A DNA stretch of 64,000 nt, taken from the NCBI GenBank assembly GCA_029008615.1, contig JAQXJI010000007.1:62001-126000 (forward strand), in the 5' to 3' direction. Position numbers and translations under genes: made by a program. Shown in pieces: positions 1 to 10,297 of the stretch (the first letter of the stretch is position 1; each line of letters begins with the position of its first letter). The stretch comes from Elusimicrobiota bacterium (GTDB lineage Bacteria > Elusimicrobiota > Elusimicrobia > Elusimicrobiales > Elusimicrobiaceae). Under the pieces are notes generated by a model, which did no database searches, was not told the DNA's origin, and saw only the letters and a program-made list of their open reading frames with translations.

Positions 1-2
1 TG

Positions 3-1214
3 GGCTATAAAAACCACGCCGAAAACCGCCTGGACACCCGTATGGCAAAAACGCCCGAAAACGTGGAAAAATTCTTAAAAGATTTGGAAAAGAAATTAAG
101 AAAACCCGCCAAAGCGGAGGAAAAAGAACTGCTTAAACTTAAAGAGGAAAAGACGGGCATAAAATCAAATCACTTCAACGCTTGGGAAACTGGATATTGG
201 AACAATCTTCATAAAAAACTTTATTACGATATTGATTCCGAAAAAATAAAAGAATATTTCCAAACGGATATAGTAATAGCGAATATGTTTGAAATTTTCG
301 GCAATTTATTCGGTGTAAAATTTGAAATCGTTGATATTCCGACTTGGCACAAAGACGTTAAAAGCTATAAAGTTTCCGACGAAGAAACCGGCAAAACCAT
401 AGGCTATATTTATATGGATTTATATCCCAGGGACGGAAAATACAAACACGCCGCCTGTTTTGATCTTATCGACGGAGAACTTAAAGAAGACGGCACTTAT
501 CAGCAGCCTTTTACGGCAATAGTCGCCAATTTAAATCCGCCCAGTAAAGATACTCCTTCCCTTTTAAAACACGACGAGGTTGAAACTTTATTTCACGAGT
601 TCGGCCACGTTTTGCATAACGTGCTTACCGAAGCGAAATATTCCTCAATTTCCGGCACGTCGGTAAGCAGGGATTTTGTTGAAGTTCCTTCCCAAATACT
701 TGAAAATTGGGCTTGGGATCCTTCGGTAATAAAAAAGATTTCCAAACATTACAAAACCGGCCAACCGCTTGACGATGAAACCATTAAAAAGATGATTGCT
801 GCCAAAAATCACGGTGCAGGAAATTTCTATATAAGGCAAAACTTTTTGGCTCAAATCGATATGATTTATCACACCTCGGAAAAACCCGTTGACAGCACAA
901 AATTGTGGGAAAAATATTCCGACAAAATCAGAATGGTGCCGATGACTAAAGATACTTACCCTCAAGCCAGTTTTGACCACTTGATGGGCGGTTACGACGC
1001 AGGTTATTACGGTTATTTGTGGGCGGAAGTTATTGCGTTGGATTTCTTTTCGGAATTCCAAAAACACGGTTTGTTTAACCCAGAAATAGGCAAAAAATTC
1101 CGTAAAGAAATTTTAGCCCCCGGCGGAAGTTACGAAGAAGAAGATTTGGTAAAAAACTTCCTGGGCAGAAAAGTATCAAACGAACCTTTCTTAAAGAATA
1201 TCGGATTGAAATAA
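3..1214 (+). CDS. M3 family oligopeptidase (oligopeptidase A/thimet type), 5'-truncated by window edge
   Basis: Zinc metallopeptidase that degrades short cytosolic peptides. The reading frame is open to the window edge: codons before the track ATG at 42 read GYKNHAENRLDTR, matching the family's conserved run into RMAKTPENV, so the track start is internal and only the C-terminal part of a roughly 650-700 residue protein is present. The zinc motif HEFGH lies near nucleotide 595, with the third ligand region as SGTSVSRDFVEVPSQ. The conserved substrate-binding stretch GGYDAGYYGYLWAE follows near the C-terminus. No signal peptide can be judged. A terminator follows directly. Assignment to family M3 is secure; which subtype (PrlC, Dcp or other) is not. 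Confidence 0.9.
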   Translation, partial: GYKNHAENRLDTRMAKTPENVEKFLKDLEKKLRKPAKAEEKELLKLKEEKTGIKSNHFNAWETGYWNNLHKKLYYDIDSEKIKEYFQTDIVIANMFEIFGNLFGVKFEIVDIPTWHKDVKSYKVSDEETGKTIGYIYMDLYPRDGKYKHAACFDLIDGELKEDGTYQQPFTAIVANLNPPSKDTPSLLKHDEVETLFHEFGHVLHNVLTEAKYSSISGTSVSRDFVEVPSQILENWAWDPSVIKKISKHYKTGQPLDDETIKKMIAAKNHGAGNFYIRQNFLAQIDMIYHTSEKPVDSTKLWEKYSDKIRMVPMTKDTYPQASFDHLMGGYDAGYYGYLWAEVIALDFFSEFQKHGLFNPEIGKKFRKEILAPGGSYEEEDLVKNFLGRKVSNEPFLKNIGLK

Positions 1215-1231
1215 AAAACAATCATAAAACA

Positions 1232-1262
1232 AAAGGGCCGAGAAAAATATCGGCCCTTTTTT
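1232..1262 (+). terminator. Rho-independent terminator of the M3 peptidase
   Basis: Inverted repeat AAAGGGCCGA / TCGGCCCTTT with an AAAAATA-type loop, followed by a T run, 18 bases after the stop codon. Confidence 0.85.
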
Positions 1263-1300
1263 ACGGCTTAAAATTAATTTAAAATTATTCCGCAAAATTA

Positions 1301-1325
1301 AAAAGCCTCCTTTGCAGGAGGCTTT
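1301..1325 (-). terminator. Terminator of the redox-defence operon
   Basis: On the minus strand, AAAGCCTCC / GGAGGCTTT with a short loop is followed by TTTTAATTTT. It sits four bases past the rubredoxin stop and closes the rbr-to-rubredoxin operon. Confidence 0.8.
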
Positions 1326-1328
1326 AAA

Positions 1329-1484
1329 TTACTGAGCGGAGAATTGGTCCTTGCCTACGCCGCAAACAGGGCAAACCCAGCTTTCGGCTACGTCGGCCCA
1401 TTTGGTTCCGGCGGCTATTCCGTTATCCGGATCGCCCAATTCTTCGTCATAAACATATCCGCAGACATTACATACGTATTTCAT
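1329..1484 (-). CDS. Rubredoxin
   Basis: A 51-residue gene too short for the ORF track. It encodes a canonical one-iron electron carrier: CNVCGY near the N-terminus and [11 protein letters not shown] near the C-terminus give the two CxxC knuckles of the Fe(SCys)4 centre, and the GDPDNGI...GTKW segment between them is standard for the family. AAGGAGG lies about seven bases before the ATG. It is the last gene of the operon, directly after a flavin reductase and FprA, so it probably passes electrons from the reductase to the flavodiiron protein, superoxide reductase and rubrerythrin. Confidence 0.97.
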   Translation of the reverse strand: MKYVCNVCGYVYDEELGDPDNGIAAGTKWADVAESWVCPVCGVGKDQFSAQ

Positions 1485-1496
1485 TATTACTCCTCC

Positions 1497-2009
1497 TTAA
1501 GCGTCTTTAAAAGTTGTGGCTCCTTTAGGGGTTTTCCCTTTAAGAACCGTTTGATAATAATCATAAGTTAAAGGTTTGCAGTCATCGCATAAAACTTCAG
1601 CGGCCGTTATAGGCCCGATAAACATTGTATGCGTACCCAAATTTATGGACTGTTTGACTTCCGCCGACAATACCGCCAGTACGTTTTCCGTAACTGTGGG
1701 CAAACCGCAATCGTTTAATTTATATTTTACCTTGGAAAATTTATCAAAATTCCTTCCGCTTCTAAAGCCGAATATCCCTATAAAAGGCATTTGCGCGCTT
1801 TGCATTAAAGGCTGTACGCAAAACTTGCCGGAAGCTTTTATATATTCGCAAGTAAGCGAATTATTGTTTAAAGCCACGGCAATTTGGGGCGGTTCGGCCG
1901 TTACCTGAAAAACGGAATTGGCTATTAATCCGTTATATTTTCCGTCTTTAATACTGCTGACTATAAAAAGGCCGTAAGATAAATCAGCTAAAGCTTTATT
2001 ATCAAGCAT
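1497..2009 (-). CDS. Flavin reductase-like FMN-binding protein (Hrb/flavoredoxin type)
   Basis: 170 residues covering one flavin-reductase-like split-barrel domain. The start, DLSYGLFIVSSIKDGKYNGLIANS, and the GIFGFRSGRNFDKF segment fit the family whose members hold FMN and take electrons from NAD(P)H. In Moorella Hrb this domain is fused to rubredoxin and feeds FprA. Here the same parts are separate adjacent genes (FprA, this protein, rubredoxin). The ATG overlaps the fprA stop by one base (TAATG), implying translational coupling. Physiological role as the NAD(P)H:rubredoxin/FprA reductase is an inference from context. Confidence 0.85.
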   Translation of the reverse strand: MLDNKALADLSYGLFIVSSIKDGKYNGLIANSVFQVTAEPPQIAVALNNNSLTCEYIKASGKFCVQPLMQSAQMPFIGIFGFRSGRNFDKFSKVKYKLNDCGLPTVTENVLAVLSAEVKQSINLGTHTMFIGPITAAEVLCDDCKPLTYDYYQTVLKGKTPKGATTFKDA

Positions 2010-3205
2010 TATTTATTTTTCTCCGATACTTTAAGTCCTACTGCGCGCCCAAGCTCAAAACATTCTTTAAGCTTTTCTTCCGTAGGAACAAACCTGCTTT
2101 TAACGCAAGGCGCCGCGATTTCAACGCCTAATTTTTCCTTCATAATCGTTTCAAGTCCGTTTATTGCGCCGTCGCTCCACCCGTAAGAACCGAAAGCCGC
2201 GCCGATTAAATTTTGCTTTTTAAGGCCTTTAAAATAAGTTATCAAATCTCCCAAAGAAGGATATATTTCCTGATTTAAAACAGGCGTACCGATTATCAGG
2301 CCGGCCGCGTCCAAAAGTTCGGTGGCGGCGTCGCTCCTGTGGGTGGCGTGCAAAGACATTTGTTTAACTTCAACGCCCGCGCTGATAAGCCCGTCGGTAA
2401 CCGAGCAAGCCATTTTTTCCGTACTGCCCCACATAGTGTCATATATAACTATTACTTTATTTCTGTTCTTTTGTGCGGCAAATTCAGCATAAAGATTTAC
2501 TATTTTCTGAGGATCTTTACGCCAAATAGGGCCGTGATCGGGGCAAATTACGGAAGGTTTTATCCCCAATTTTGTAACCTGCCCTAAAAACGCCGTCACT
2601 ATTTTTGAATAAGGCAAAATAATATTGGCGTAATATTTTTTAGCTTCATAAAGCCAATCACGCTCAGAAACTTCGTCGTCAAAACGATAGCTTGAAGCAT
2701 AATGCATACCGAAAATATCATTACAGAACAGTATATTGGCCTTTTTTAAGAGGCAAATCATACTGTCCGGCCAATGCAGCATTCTCGATTCTATAAAAGT
2801 TAAAGAATCTTCCCCCAAATCCAAACTTCCGCCGTTGGGTATAATTTCAACCGGCAAATCTTGCCCGAGATGGGCTTTTAAATTAGCTGCGCCAAGCGTG
2901 GAAGCGTATACGTGTTCCGGCTTAATATCGGCTATTGCCGATTTTAAAGAACCGCTGTGGTCAAGCTCGGCGTGGTTTGATATTATCAAATCTATTTTTT
3001 GAGGATCTATTACGCTTTTTATTCTGGAAAGCATTTCCGGATAAAATTCTTTTTTTACCGTATCGATAAGAGCTGTTTTTTTATCCAAAATCAAAAAAGC
3101 GTTGTAAGTTGTGCCTTTATTGGTTGAATAACCGTGGAAATCCCTTACGTTCCAATCAATCGCTCCAACCCAATATATTTTATCTGTAACTTTTATAGCT
3201 TGCAT
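2009..3205 (-). CDS. fprA: A-type flavoprotein, flavodiiron oxygen/NO reductase
   Basis: 398 residues, the usual length of a class A flavodiiron protein. The N-terminal metallo-beta-lactamase-like domain carries the diiron ligands: HAELDHSG near residue 80, His of MLHWPDSM, Asp of CNDIFGMHY, and His of CPDHGPIW near residue 225. The C-terminal flavodoxin domain starts near residue 250 with VIVIYDTMWGSTEKMA, the FMN phosphate loop, and has GTPVLNQEIYPSLGDL. It reduces O2 to water and/or NO to N2O in anaerobes using electrons from rubredoxin. It is the fourth gene of the redox-defence operon. The sequence cannot decide between O2 and NO as the main substrate. Confidence 0.95.
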   Translation of the reverse strand: MQAIKVTDKIYWVGAIDWNVRDFHGYSTNKGTTYNAFLILDKKTALIDTVKKEFYPEMLSRIKSVIDPQKIDLIISNHAELDHSGSLKSAIADIKPEHVYASTLGAANLKAHLGQDLPVEIIPNGGSLDLGEDSLTFIESRMLHWPDSMICLLKKANILFCNDIFGMHYASSYRFDDEVSERDWLYEAKKYYANIILPYSKIVTAFLGQVTKLGIKPSVICPDHGPIWRKDPQKIVNLYAEFAAQKNRNKVIVIYDTMWGSTEKMACSVTDGLISAGVEVKQMSLHATHRSDAATELLDAAGLIIGTPVLNQEIYPSLGDLITYFKGLKKQNLIGAAFGSYGWSDGAINGLETIMKEKLGVEIAAPCVKSRFVPTEEKLKECFELGRAVGLKVSEKNK

Positions 3206-3220
3206 AAATTTAACCTTATT

Positions 3221-3604
3221 TTATTTTTTCTCCGAAGACCATAACCCGTGTATATTGCAATATTCCCTGGCTTTAATTACGCGGCAGTTGCAGCTGAATT
3301 TTGCTTCCGGTTTATCGCCCGGTTTTAAATGTTTGCGGCCTATTTTGCCGTCGTCAGTTAAAACTTCTATAAACTCAATATAATGTTCCGGCAACATCGG
3401 ATGAGCGGCCGAACCGACTTTTACCAAAATACCGTCTTCAAGATATTCTATGACAGGTACGTGTTTTTCCGTCGCGCCGTCAGTACTGGCTTCATTTTGT
3501 TTTACCATAGGTTTGCCGCAGCAGACAAGTTCCCCTCCGCCAACGTGAACAAACTCTACGATATTTCCGCAAACGGAACATTTATAAACGTCGTTTAATT
3601 CCAT
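3221..3604 (-). CDS. dfx: Desulfoferrodoxin (two-iron superoxide reductase)
   Basis: 127 residues. The N-terminal desulforedoxin-like domain has KCSVC and VCCG, giving the four cysteines of centre I. The catalytic centre II domain follows with [19 protein letters not shown] and [10 protein letters not shown], which supply four His and one Cys around the iron. It reduces superoxide to hydrogen peroxide without making oxygen, suited to an anaerobe. The peroxide would then be handled by the neighbouring rubrerythrin and thiol peroxidase. Both centres are complete, so this is the 2Fe form, not neelaredoxin. Confidence 0.96.
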   Translation of the reverse strand: MELNDVYKCSVCGNIVEFVHVGGGELVCCGKPMVKQNEASTDGATEKHVPVIEYLEDGILVKVGSAAHPMLPEHYIEFIEVLTDDGKIGRKHLKPGDKPEAKFSCNCRVIKAREYCNIHGLWSSEKK

Positions 3605-3612
3605 ATAACCCC

Positions 3613-4119
3613 CTATATTAATTCATTCACGGCATCCAAAACAGCATTATAATTAGGCTCTTCGGACACCTCTTTTACAAATTGTATATATTTTATCAGG
3701 CCTTCTCCGTCTATAACAAAAACCGCCCTCGTAAGAAGATGAAGCCCCTGTATCAACAAACCGTAATCCTCCGCAAAAGAAGTATTTTTATAATCGGAAA
3801 GAGTTTGTAAATTCTTTACGCCTTGCGCGGCGCACCAACGGGCCTGCGCAAAAGGTAAATCCTTACTTACCGTCAATACTTTTACTTTATCGCCAAGTTT
3901 TCCGGCTTCTTTGTTAAAACGGGCCGTTTCCAAGGAACAAGTGGGAGTATCCAAAGAAGGTACGGCTGATAAAATAACGATGCGTCCCTTAAAATCTTTA
4001 AGGGACACATCGCTCAAATCATTGGCGGCCAAAGTAAAATCGGGCGCTTTAAAACCCGGTTTTAATTCAACGCCGCTTAAAGAGAACTTATTACCGTTAA
4101 GAGTAATTTCTCCGGACAT
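3613..4119 (-). CDS. tpx: Thiol peroxidase (Tpx-type atypical 2-Cys peroxiredoxin)
   Basis: 168 residues, full family length. The peroxidatic cysteine is in [10 protein letters not shown] and the resolving cysteine in ARWCAAQG about 34 residues later, the Tpx spacing. The N-terminal GNKFSLSG and GFKAPDFTL segments are also typical. It reduces hydrogen and alkyl hydroperoxides at the expense of thioredoxin. It lies eight bases upstream of desulfoferrodoxin and follows rubrerythrin in one operon, so the two peroxidases flank the superoxide reductase. Confidence 0.95.
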   Translation of the reverse strand: MSGEITLNGNKFSLSGVELKPGFKAPDFTLAANDLSDVSLKDFKGRIVILSAVPSLDTPTCSLETARFNKEAGKLGDKVKVLTVSKDLPFAQARWCAAQGVKNLQTLSDYKNTSFAEDYGLLIQGLHLLTRAVFVIDGEGLIKYIQFVKEVSEEPNYNAVLDAVNELI

Positions 4120-4125
4120 AATTAT

Positions 4126-4698
4126 TTACCAATTTTCGCAAAGAATTTCAAAATAATCTCTGGCATGGGCGCAAGCCGGGCATTTTTCCGGGGCTTCAAG
4201 GCCTTCATGCAAATAACCGCAATTTAAACATCTCCATATTACCGGTACGGATTTTTTAAATACGGTTCCGTTCAAGATATTATCTCTTAATCCTTTATAT
4301 CTGGCGGAATGTTGTTTTTCGGCAACAGCTATATTTTCCATTACGGCTGCTATTTCTTCAAAACCTTCTTCCCTAGCAACTTTTGCAAAAGAAGGATACA
4401 TTTCCTGCCATTCGTGATCTTCGCCTTTGGCGGCTTCAAGAAGATTGTTTTCCGTGCTGGATATTACGCCTGCGGGGAAAGAAGCGGTAATTTCAACATC
4501 TCCGCCTTCCAAAAATTTAAAAAGTCTTTCGGCGTGTTCTTTTTCCTGCGCGGCGGTTTCTTCAAAAATTTTACTTATTTGGACATAACCGTCTTTTTTG
4601 GCTTTGCTTGCAAAAAAAGTATATCTGTTTCTGGCTTGAGATTCCCCCGCAAAAGCGGTAAGAATGTTCTTTTCTGTTTTAGATCCTTTCAATTTCAT
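4126..4698 (-). CDS. rbr: Rubrerythrin (start moved to internal ATG)
   Basis: 190 residues from MKLKGSKTEKN. The track start 15 codons upstream lies inside the promoter and operator, while this ATG has GGAGGA upstream. The N-terminal ferritin-like domain binds a diiron site: FAGESQARNRY, AQEKEHAERL and the later NIAVAEKQHSARY carry the Glu and His ligands. The C-terminal rubredoxin domain has RCLNCGY and KCPACAH. It reduces hydrogen peroxide to water with electrons from rubredoxin or a reductase. It is the first gene of the six-gene oxygen-defence operon. The family is certain. Confidence 0.96.
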   Translation of the reverse strand: MKLKGSKTEKNILTAFAGESQARNRYTFFASKAKKDGYVQISKIFEETAAQEKEHAERLFKFLEGGDVEITASFPAGVISSTENNLLEAAKGEDHEWQEMYPSFAKVAREEGFEEIAAVMENIAVAEKQHSARYKGLRDNILNGTVFKKSVPVIWRCLNCGYLHEGLEAPEKCPACAHARDYFEILCENW

Positions 4699-4724
4699 AA
4701 TGTTAAAGTTCCTCCATAAACGAA

Positions 4725-4763
4725 ATTGTATAAAATTAGACAATATAAAGTATAGAGCGTCAA
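4725..4763 (-). promoter_or_regulatory. Promoter of the rbr operon with overlapping palindromic operator
   Basis: On the minus strand TTGACG, 17 bases, TCTAAT forms a good sigma70-type promoter (4735-4763). A 20-base imperfect palindrome, ATTGTATAA-AA-TTAGACAAT (4725-4744; arms match 8 of 9), lies directly over the -10 element, where a bound repressor would block transcription. A redox or peroxide regulator is the natural candidate, but the box is not a clear PerR or Fur match. Confidence 0.65.
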
Positions 4764-4822
4764 AATAATTTTTACAAGTAGCGGCGCATATATAATATAT
4801 ATTAAATGTATATCTATCTTTA

Positions 4823-4852
4823 TTGACTAATTTTGGCCAAAACTGCTAATAT
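4823..4852 (+). promoter_or_regulatory. Probable dnaA promoter with palindrome in the spacer
   Basis: TTGACT, 18 bases, TAATAT, with TG one base before the -10 (extended -10). The spacer contains a perfect 12-base palindrome TTTTGGCCAAAA (4831-4842). The predicted mRNA start is about 45 bases before the dnaA GTG. The rest of 4764-4902 is AT-rich without an evident gene. Confidence 0.6.
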
Positions 4853-4902
4853 TTACTTATATTTGAATTTTTAATATTTTGTAGGGTGTTTGGATATTTA
4901 AA

Positions 4903-6261
4903 GTGGAAAATCTTAATATAAACGAAATTTGGGCCGATTTTTTAAAAAAACTTGAAAATAACCTTGGTAAAGATGTCTGCGAAATGTGGATAAAACCTAT
5001 GAAAATACTCTCTTTTAAAGGAGGTATTTTAAAAATAGAACTGCCAAGCGAAGTTTGGCTCAAAACAATAAAAGACAGGTATGAAAGTTCTATAATTCAG
5101 GCTTTGACGGAAATTTTAAACACAACTTTCTCAATAGAATATACTATTCCTCTAAAAGAGGAAGTACCCGAACAGGAATATGTTTCCCTGCCGGAAAATT
5201 CCGTATATCAGCAAAAAAACCCTTTTATAAACAAATTAAATTCTTATTTCACTTTTGAAGGCTTTATAGAAGGCCCTTCAAACAGATTCGCTTATAAAGC
5301 TTCCGAAGCGGTGGTTAAAAAAATGGGCGAAAGGGCAAATAACCCTTTTGTAATTTTCAGTTCGCCCGGGCTTGGTAAAACTCACCTTTTACACGCAATA
5401 GGAAACCAAATTTTAAAGGACAATCCTTTCGCCAAAGTATTATATATGTCCGGCGAGGGGTTTGTTTCGGAATATATAGAATCTTTACAGAAATCTACTC
5501 AGGATTCTTTCAGGAAAAAGTACCGTTCTTTGGACTGCCTGCTTATAGACGATATACAATTTGTAGTCGGCAAAGAGCGCTGCGAAGAAGAATTTTTCTA
5601 TACTTTTAACAGCCTTTTCGACAACAGAAAACAAATTGTTCTTACTTCGGACAGAACCCCAAATCAGCTGGGACTTAGCGAAAGGCTGTCTTCCAGACTG
5701 CTATCAGGAATAGTGGCTGAAATAAAAAGGCCCGATCTTGAAACGAGAATAGCTATTTTAAGGCAAAAAAGAGATTCAAACCATTTTGATATAACAGACG
5801 ACGTTTTGGCTTTTATAGCCGAAGGCGTACAAGGCAGCATCAGGGAGCTGGAAGGCTGCCTGTTCCGTCTTACAACTTACTGCAATATACACGGAGTCAA
5901 CGCCACAATTTCAATAGCGAAAGAAGTTTTGGCGGATATTTTGACTCTTGAAAAAGAAAAATACTCCATAAGCATAAACCAAATAAAAAAAGTGGTATGC
6001 AAGTATTTTAAGGTAAGTATAGAAGATTTAAATTCTAAAAAGAAAAACAATTCCATAGCGTGGCCGAGGCAGGTTTCTATGTATTTGGCTACGGAATTGA
6101 CTTCGCTTTCTCTGCCGGAAATAGGCCGGGAATTTAACAGAGATCATTCAACCGTAATACACGCTAAGGAAAAAGTTAAAGAAGAAATAGACAATAATCT
6201 GCTTTTCGCCCCTATTATCAATGACTTGATAACTAAGGTAAAAGCTGTGGATAACAATTAA
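4903..6261 (+). CDS. dnaA: Chromosomal replication initiator DnaA
   Basis: 452 residues from a GTG start; no strong Shine-Dalgarno precedes it. Domain I is the first ~90 residues ([14 protein letters not shown]...), a short linker follows, and the AAA+ domain starts near 115 with [19 protein letters not shown] (Walker A) and CLLIDDIQF (Walker B). The C-terminal DNA-binding domain ends with [18 protein letters not shown]. That signature is usually FGGRDHST; here it is one residue shorter (FNRDHST). It binds DnaA boxes and opens the origin. The gene is followed by a box-rich gap and dnaN, the common origin arrangement. A DnaA box overlaps its last codons. Confidence 0.97.
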   Translation: MENLNINEIWADFLKKLENNLGKDVCEMWIKPMKILSFKGGILKIELPSEVWLKTIKDRYESSIIQALTEILNTTFSIEYTIPLKEEVPEQEYVSLPENSVYQQKNPFINKLNSYFTFEGFIEGPSNRFAYKASEAVVKKMGERANNPFVIFSSPGLGKTHLLHAIGNQILKDNPFAKVLYMSGEGFVSEYIESLQKSTQDSFRKKYRSLDCLLIDDIQFVVGKERCEEEFFYTFNSLFDNRKQIVLTSDRTPNQLGLSERLSSRLLSGIVAEIKRPDLETRIAILRQKRDSNHFDITDDVLAFIAEGVQGSIRELEGCLFRLTTYCNIHGVNATISIAKEVLADILTLEKEKYSISINQIKKVVCKYFKVSIEDLNSKKKNNSIAWPRQVSMYLATELTSLSLPEIGREFNRDHSTVIHAKEKVKEEIDNNLLFAPIINDLITKVKAVDNN

Positions 6262-6397
6262 CAAAAACATTTTTTTAAAATAACTGTTTATAATGTTTAT
6301 AAAATTTGACAACAATTAACAATTTATCCAAACCGATTGTATAGGGCTGTCAACATTATCAACACAATTAACAGGATATAATAATAAGGATAATAAT
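6246..6397 (+). other. Candidate replication origin (dnaA-dnaN gap)
   Basis: A perfect DnaA box, TTATCCACA on the minus strand, lies at 6246-6254 within the last dnaA codons. One-mismatch boxes TTATCCAAA (6324-6332) and TTATCAACA (6356-6364) lie on the plus strand. TGTTTATAA is directly repeated at 6285-6302. The 9-mer CAATTAACA occurs exactly three times (6255-6263, 6313-6321, 6365-6373); copies one and three abut DnaA-like boxes with no gap. The stretch is very AT-rich, as expected for unwinding. TATAAT at 6377-6382 may be the dnaN -10. Origin function is inferred; strand-composition skew over the whole chromosome was not available. Confidence 0.6.
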
Positions 6398-7507
6398 ATG
6401 AAAATAAATATTACTAAAGAGAATTTTCTTGAAGGAATCCAAATCATTCAGTCCGGGCTTTCGGGCAGAACGACTTTACCTATCCTTTATAACTTTCTTA
6501 TGGAAGCCGAAGACGGAAATATTAAACTTACCAGAACCGATATGGAAATGGCCACTATACACAATATGAAAGCCGAAGTTTTGGAAAACGGTTCCATTAC
6601 GGTTCCTCTTAAAGAATTTTCCGATATTCTTAAAAATCTTCCTTCCAATAAAGAAATCAATTTGGAAACCGATGAAAACAATAAACTTCATATTACCAGC
6701 GGCAAATCCAAATTTTGGGTTATAGGCACTCCCAAAAGTGAGTATCCAATCGTTCCCGAAATCGAGAAAAATGAAACTTTCAGCATAAAAGCCAAAGAAA
6801 TTAAAGAAATGATTGAAAATACCATATTTTCTTCTTCCACACAGGAAACCAGATATGTTCTTAACGGTCTTTTGTGGGTAAATACGCCGGAAAAATTTGA
6901 AGTCGTCGCCACCGACGGCCGCCGTTTGGCTTTGGCCACAGCGCCTGCTTTGCAAAATTCAAAAGATTTTAAAATTATAGTGCCAAGCAAAATATTAAAC
7001 GAAGTTTTAAAACTTTTGGGAATAAATAAACCTTCGGACGAGGATTTTATAGACGTTACAGTTTCTTCCAACCAAATAAGTTTTAATATGAAAGACACCA
7101 CTTTCATCTCAAGATTGATAGAAGGAAATTTCCCTAATTATGAACAGGTTGTTCCTACCAAGAAAAACATAGTTTTTAAAGTGGGTACCAAAGATTTATT
7201 ATCTTCCACCAAGCGCGCCGCACTTTGCGCCGGCGATTTGGGTGGAACCGTAAAATACGCTTTGAGCGAAAATCTTTTGGGTATATCGGCAAGTTCTTCA
7301 AAAATGGATTTTTCCGATGAACTTAAAGTGGATTATACTTCCGAAGATTTCAGCACCTCTTTTAATCCTCAGTATTTGATAGACGTGCTTAAAATAGCCG
7401 GCAGCGAAAATATTATATTTTCTTTCGCAAACGCTTCCCAGCCCGTTTTGGTGGAGCCGGAAGGCAAAGAGCAATATAAATACGTAATTATGCCGGTAAG
7501 AGCTTAA
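6398..7507 (+). CDS. dnaN: DNA polymerase III beta subunit (sliding clamp)
   Basis: 369 residues, normal for a bacterial clamp of three repeated domains. The start MKINITKENFLEGIQIIQ, the mid-protein ATDGRRLALA, and the C-terminal YVIMPVRA are characteristic; the last places the conserved MP(V/M)R end in the protein-binding pocket. The homodimer rings DNA and tethers polymerase, MutS, MutL, ligase and DnaA regulators. AAGGA sits about six bases before the ATG. The stop overlaps the next start by one base (TAATG). Confidence 0.97.
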   Translation: MKINITKENFLEGIQIIQSGLSGRTTLPILYNFLMEAEDGNIKLTRTDMEMATIHNMKAEVLENGSITVPLKEFSDILKNLPSNKEINLETDENNKLHITSGKSKFWVIGTPKSEYPIVPEIEKNETFSIKAKEIKEMIENTIFSSSTQETRYVLNGLLWVNTPEKFEVVATDGRRLALATAPALQNSKDFKIIVPSKILNEVLKLLGINKPSDEDFIDVTVSSNQISFNMKDTTFISRLIEGNFPNYEQVVPTKKNIVFKVGTKDLLSSTKRAALCAGDLGGTVKYALSENLLGISASSSKMDFSDELKVDYTSEDFSTSFNPQYLIDVLKIAGSENIIFSFANASQPVLVEPEGKEQYKYVIMPVRA

Positions 7508-7803
7508 TGGATAATTTCGGTAAAAAAGAACAAATTTGGCACGAGCCCAAAGAACTTAAAAATCCGTTTTCCAAGCTTGGCGGTACGCTTGACAGACTTA
7601 TTTTGTTGGAAACGGTTTGGAATAATGTTTTGGGATCAAGAGCCAAATATTGGGTTCTCGACGCGGTAAAAGAAGGAACCGTCTATGTTAAAGTAAACGT
7701 AATGACGGCAAGACACGAACTTAAACTTAAAGAAAAAGAAATTATAAAAGAACTCAATAAGAATTTTGAAAAACCTTGGATAAAACGGATTTCAGTTATT
7801 TAA
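7507..7803 (+). CDS. dciA: DciA-like DUF721 protein (predicted replicative helicase operator)
   Basis: 98 residues, one DUF721 domain. The pattern of an early LILLETVWNNVLGSRAKYW helix, then GTVYVKVNVMTARHELKLKEKEIIKELN, matches the family's KH-like fold and its usual place between dnaN/recF and gyrB. In bacteria without DnaC or DnaI, DciA proteins help load or activate DnaB. No recF is present here between dnaN and gyrB. It is translationally coupled to dnaN and 11 bases from gyrB. The role is by family; sequence identity in this family is low. Confidence 0.75.
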   Translation: MDNFGKKEQIWHEPKELKNPFSKLGGTLDRLILLETVWNNVLGSRAKYWVLDAVKEGTVYVKVNVMTARHELKLKEKEIIKELNKNFEKPWIKRISVI

Positions 7804-7811
7804 AGGAGTAA

Positions 7812-10286
<2,475 letters not shown>

Positions 10287-10297
10287 GGAGTTTTTAA

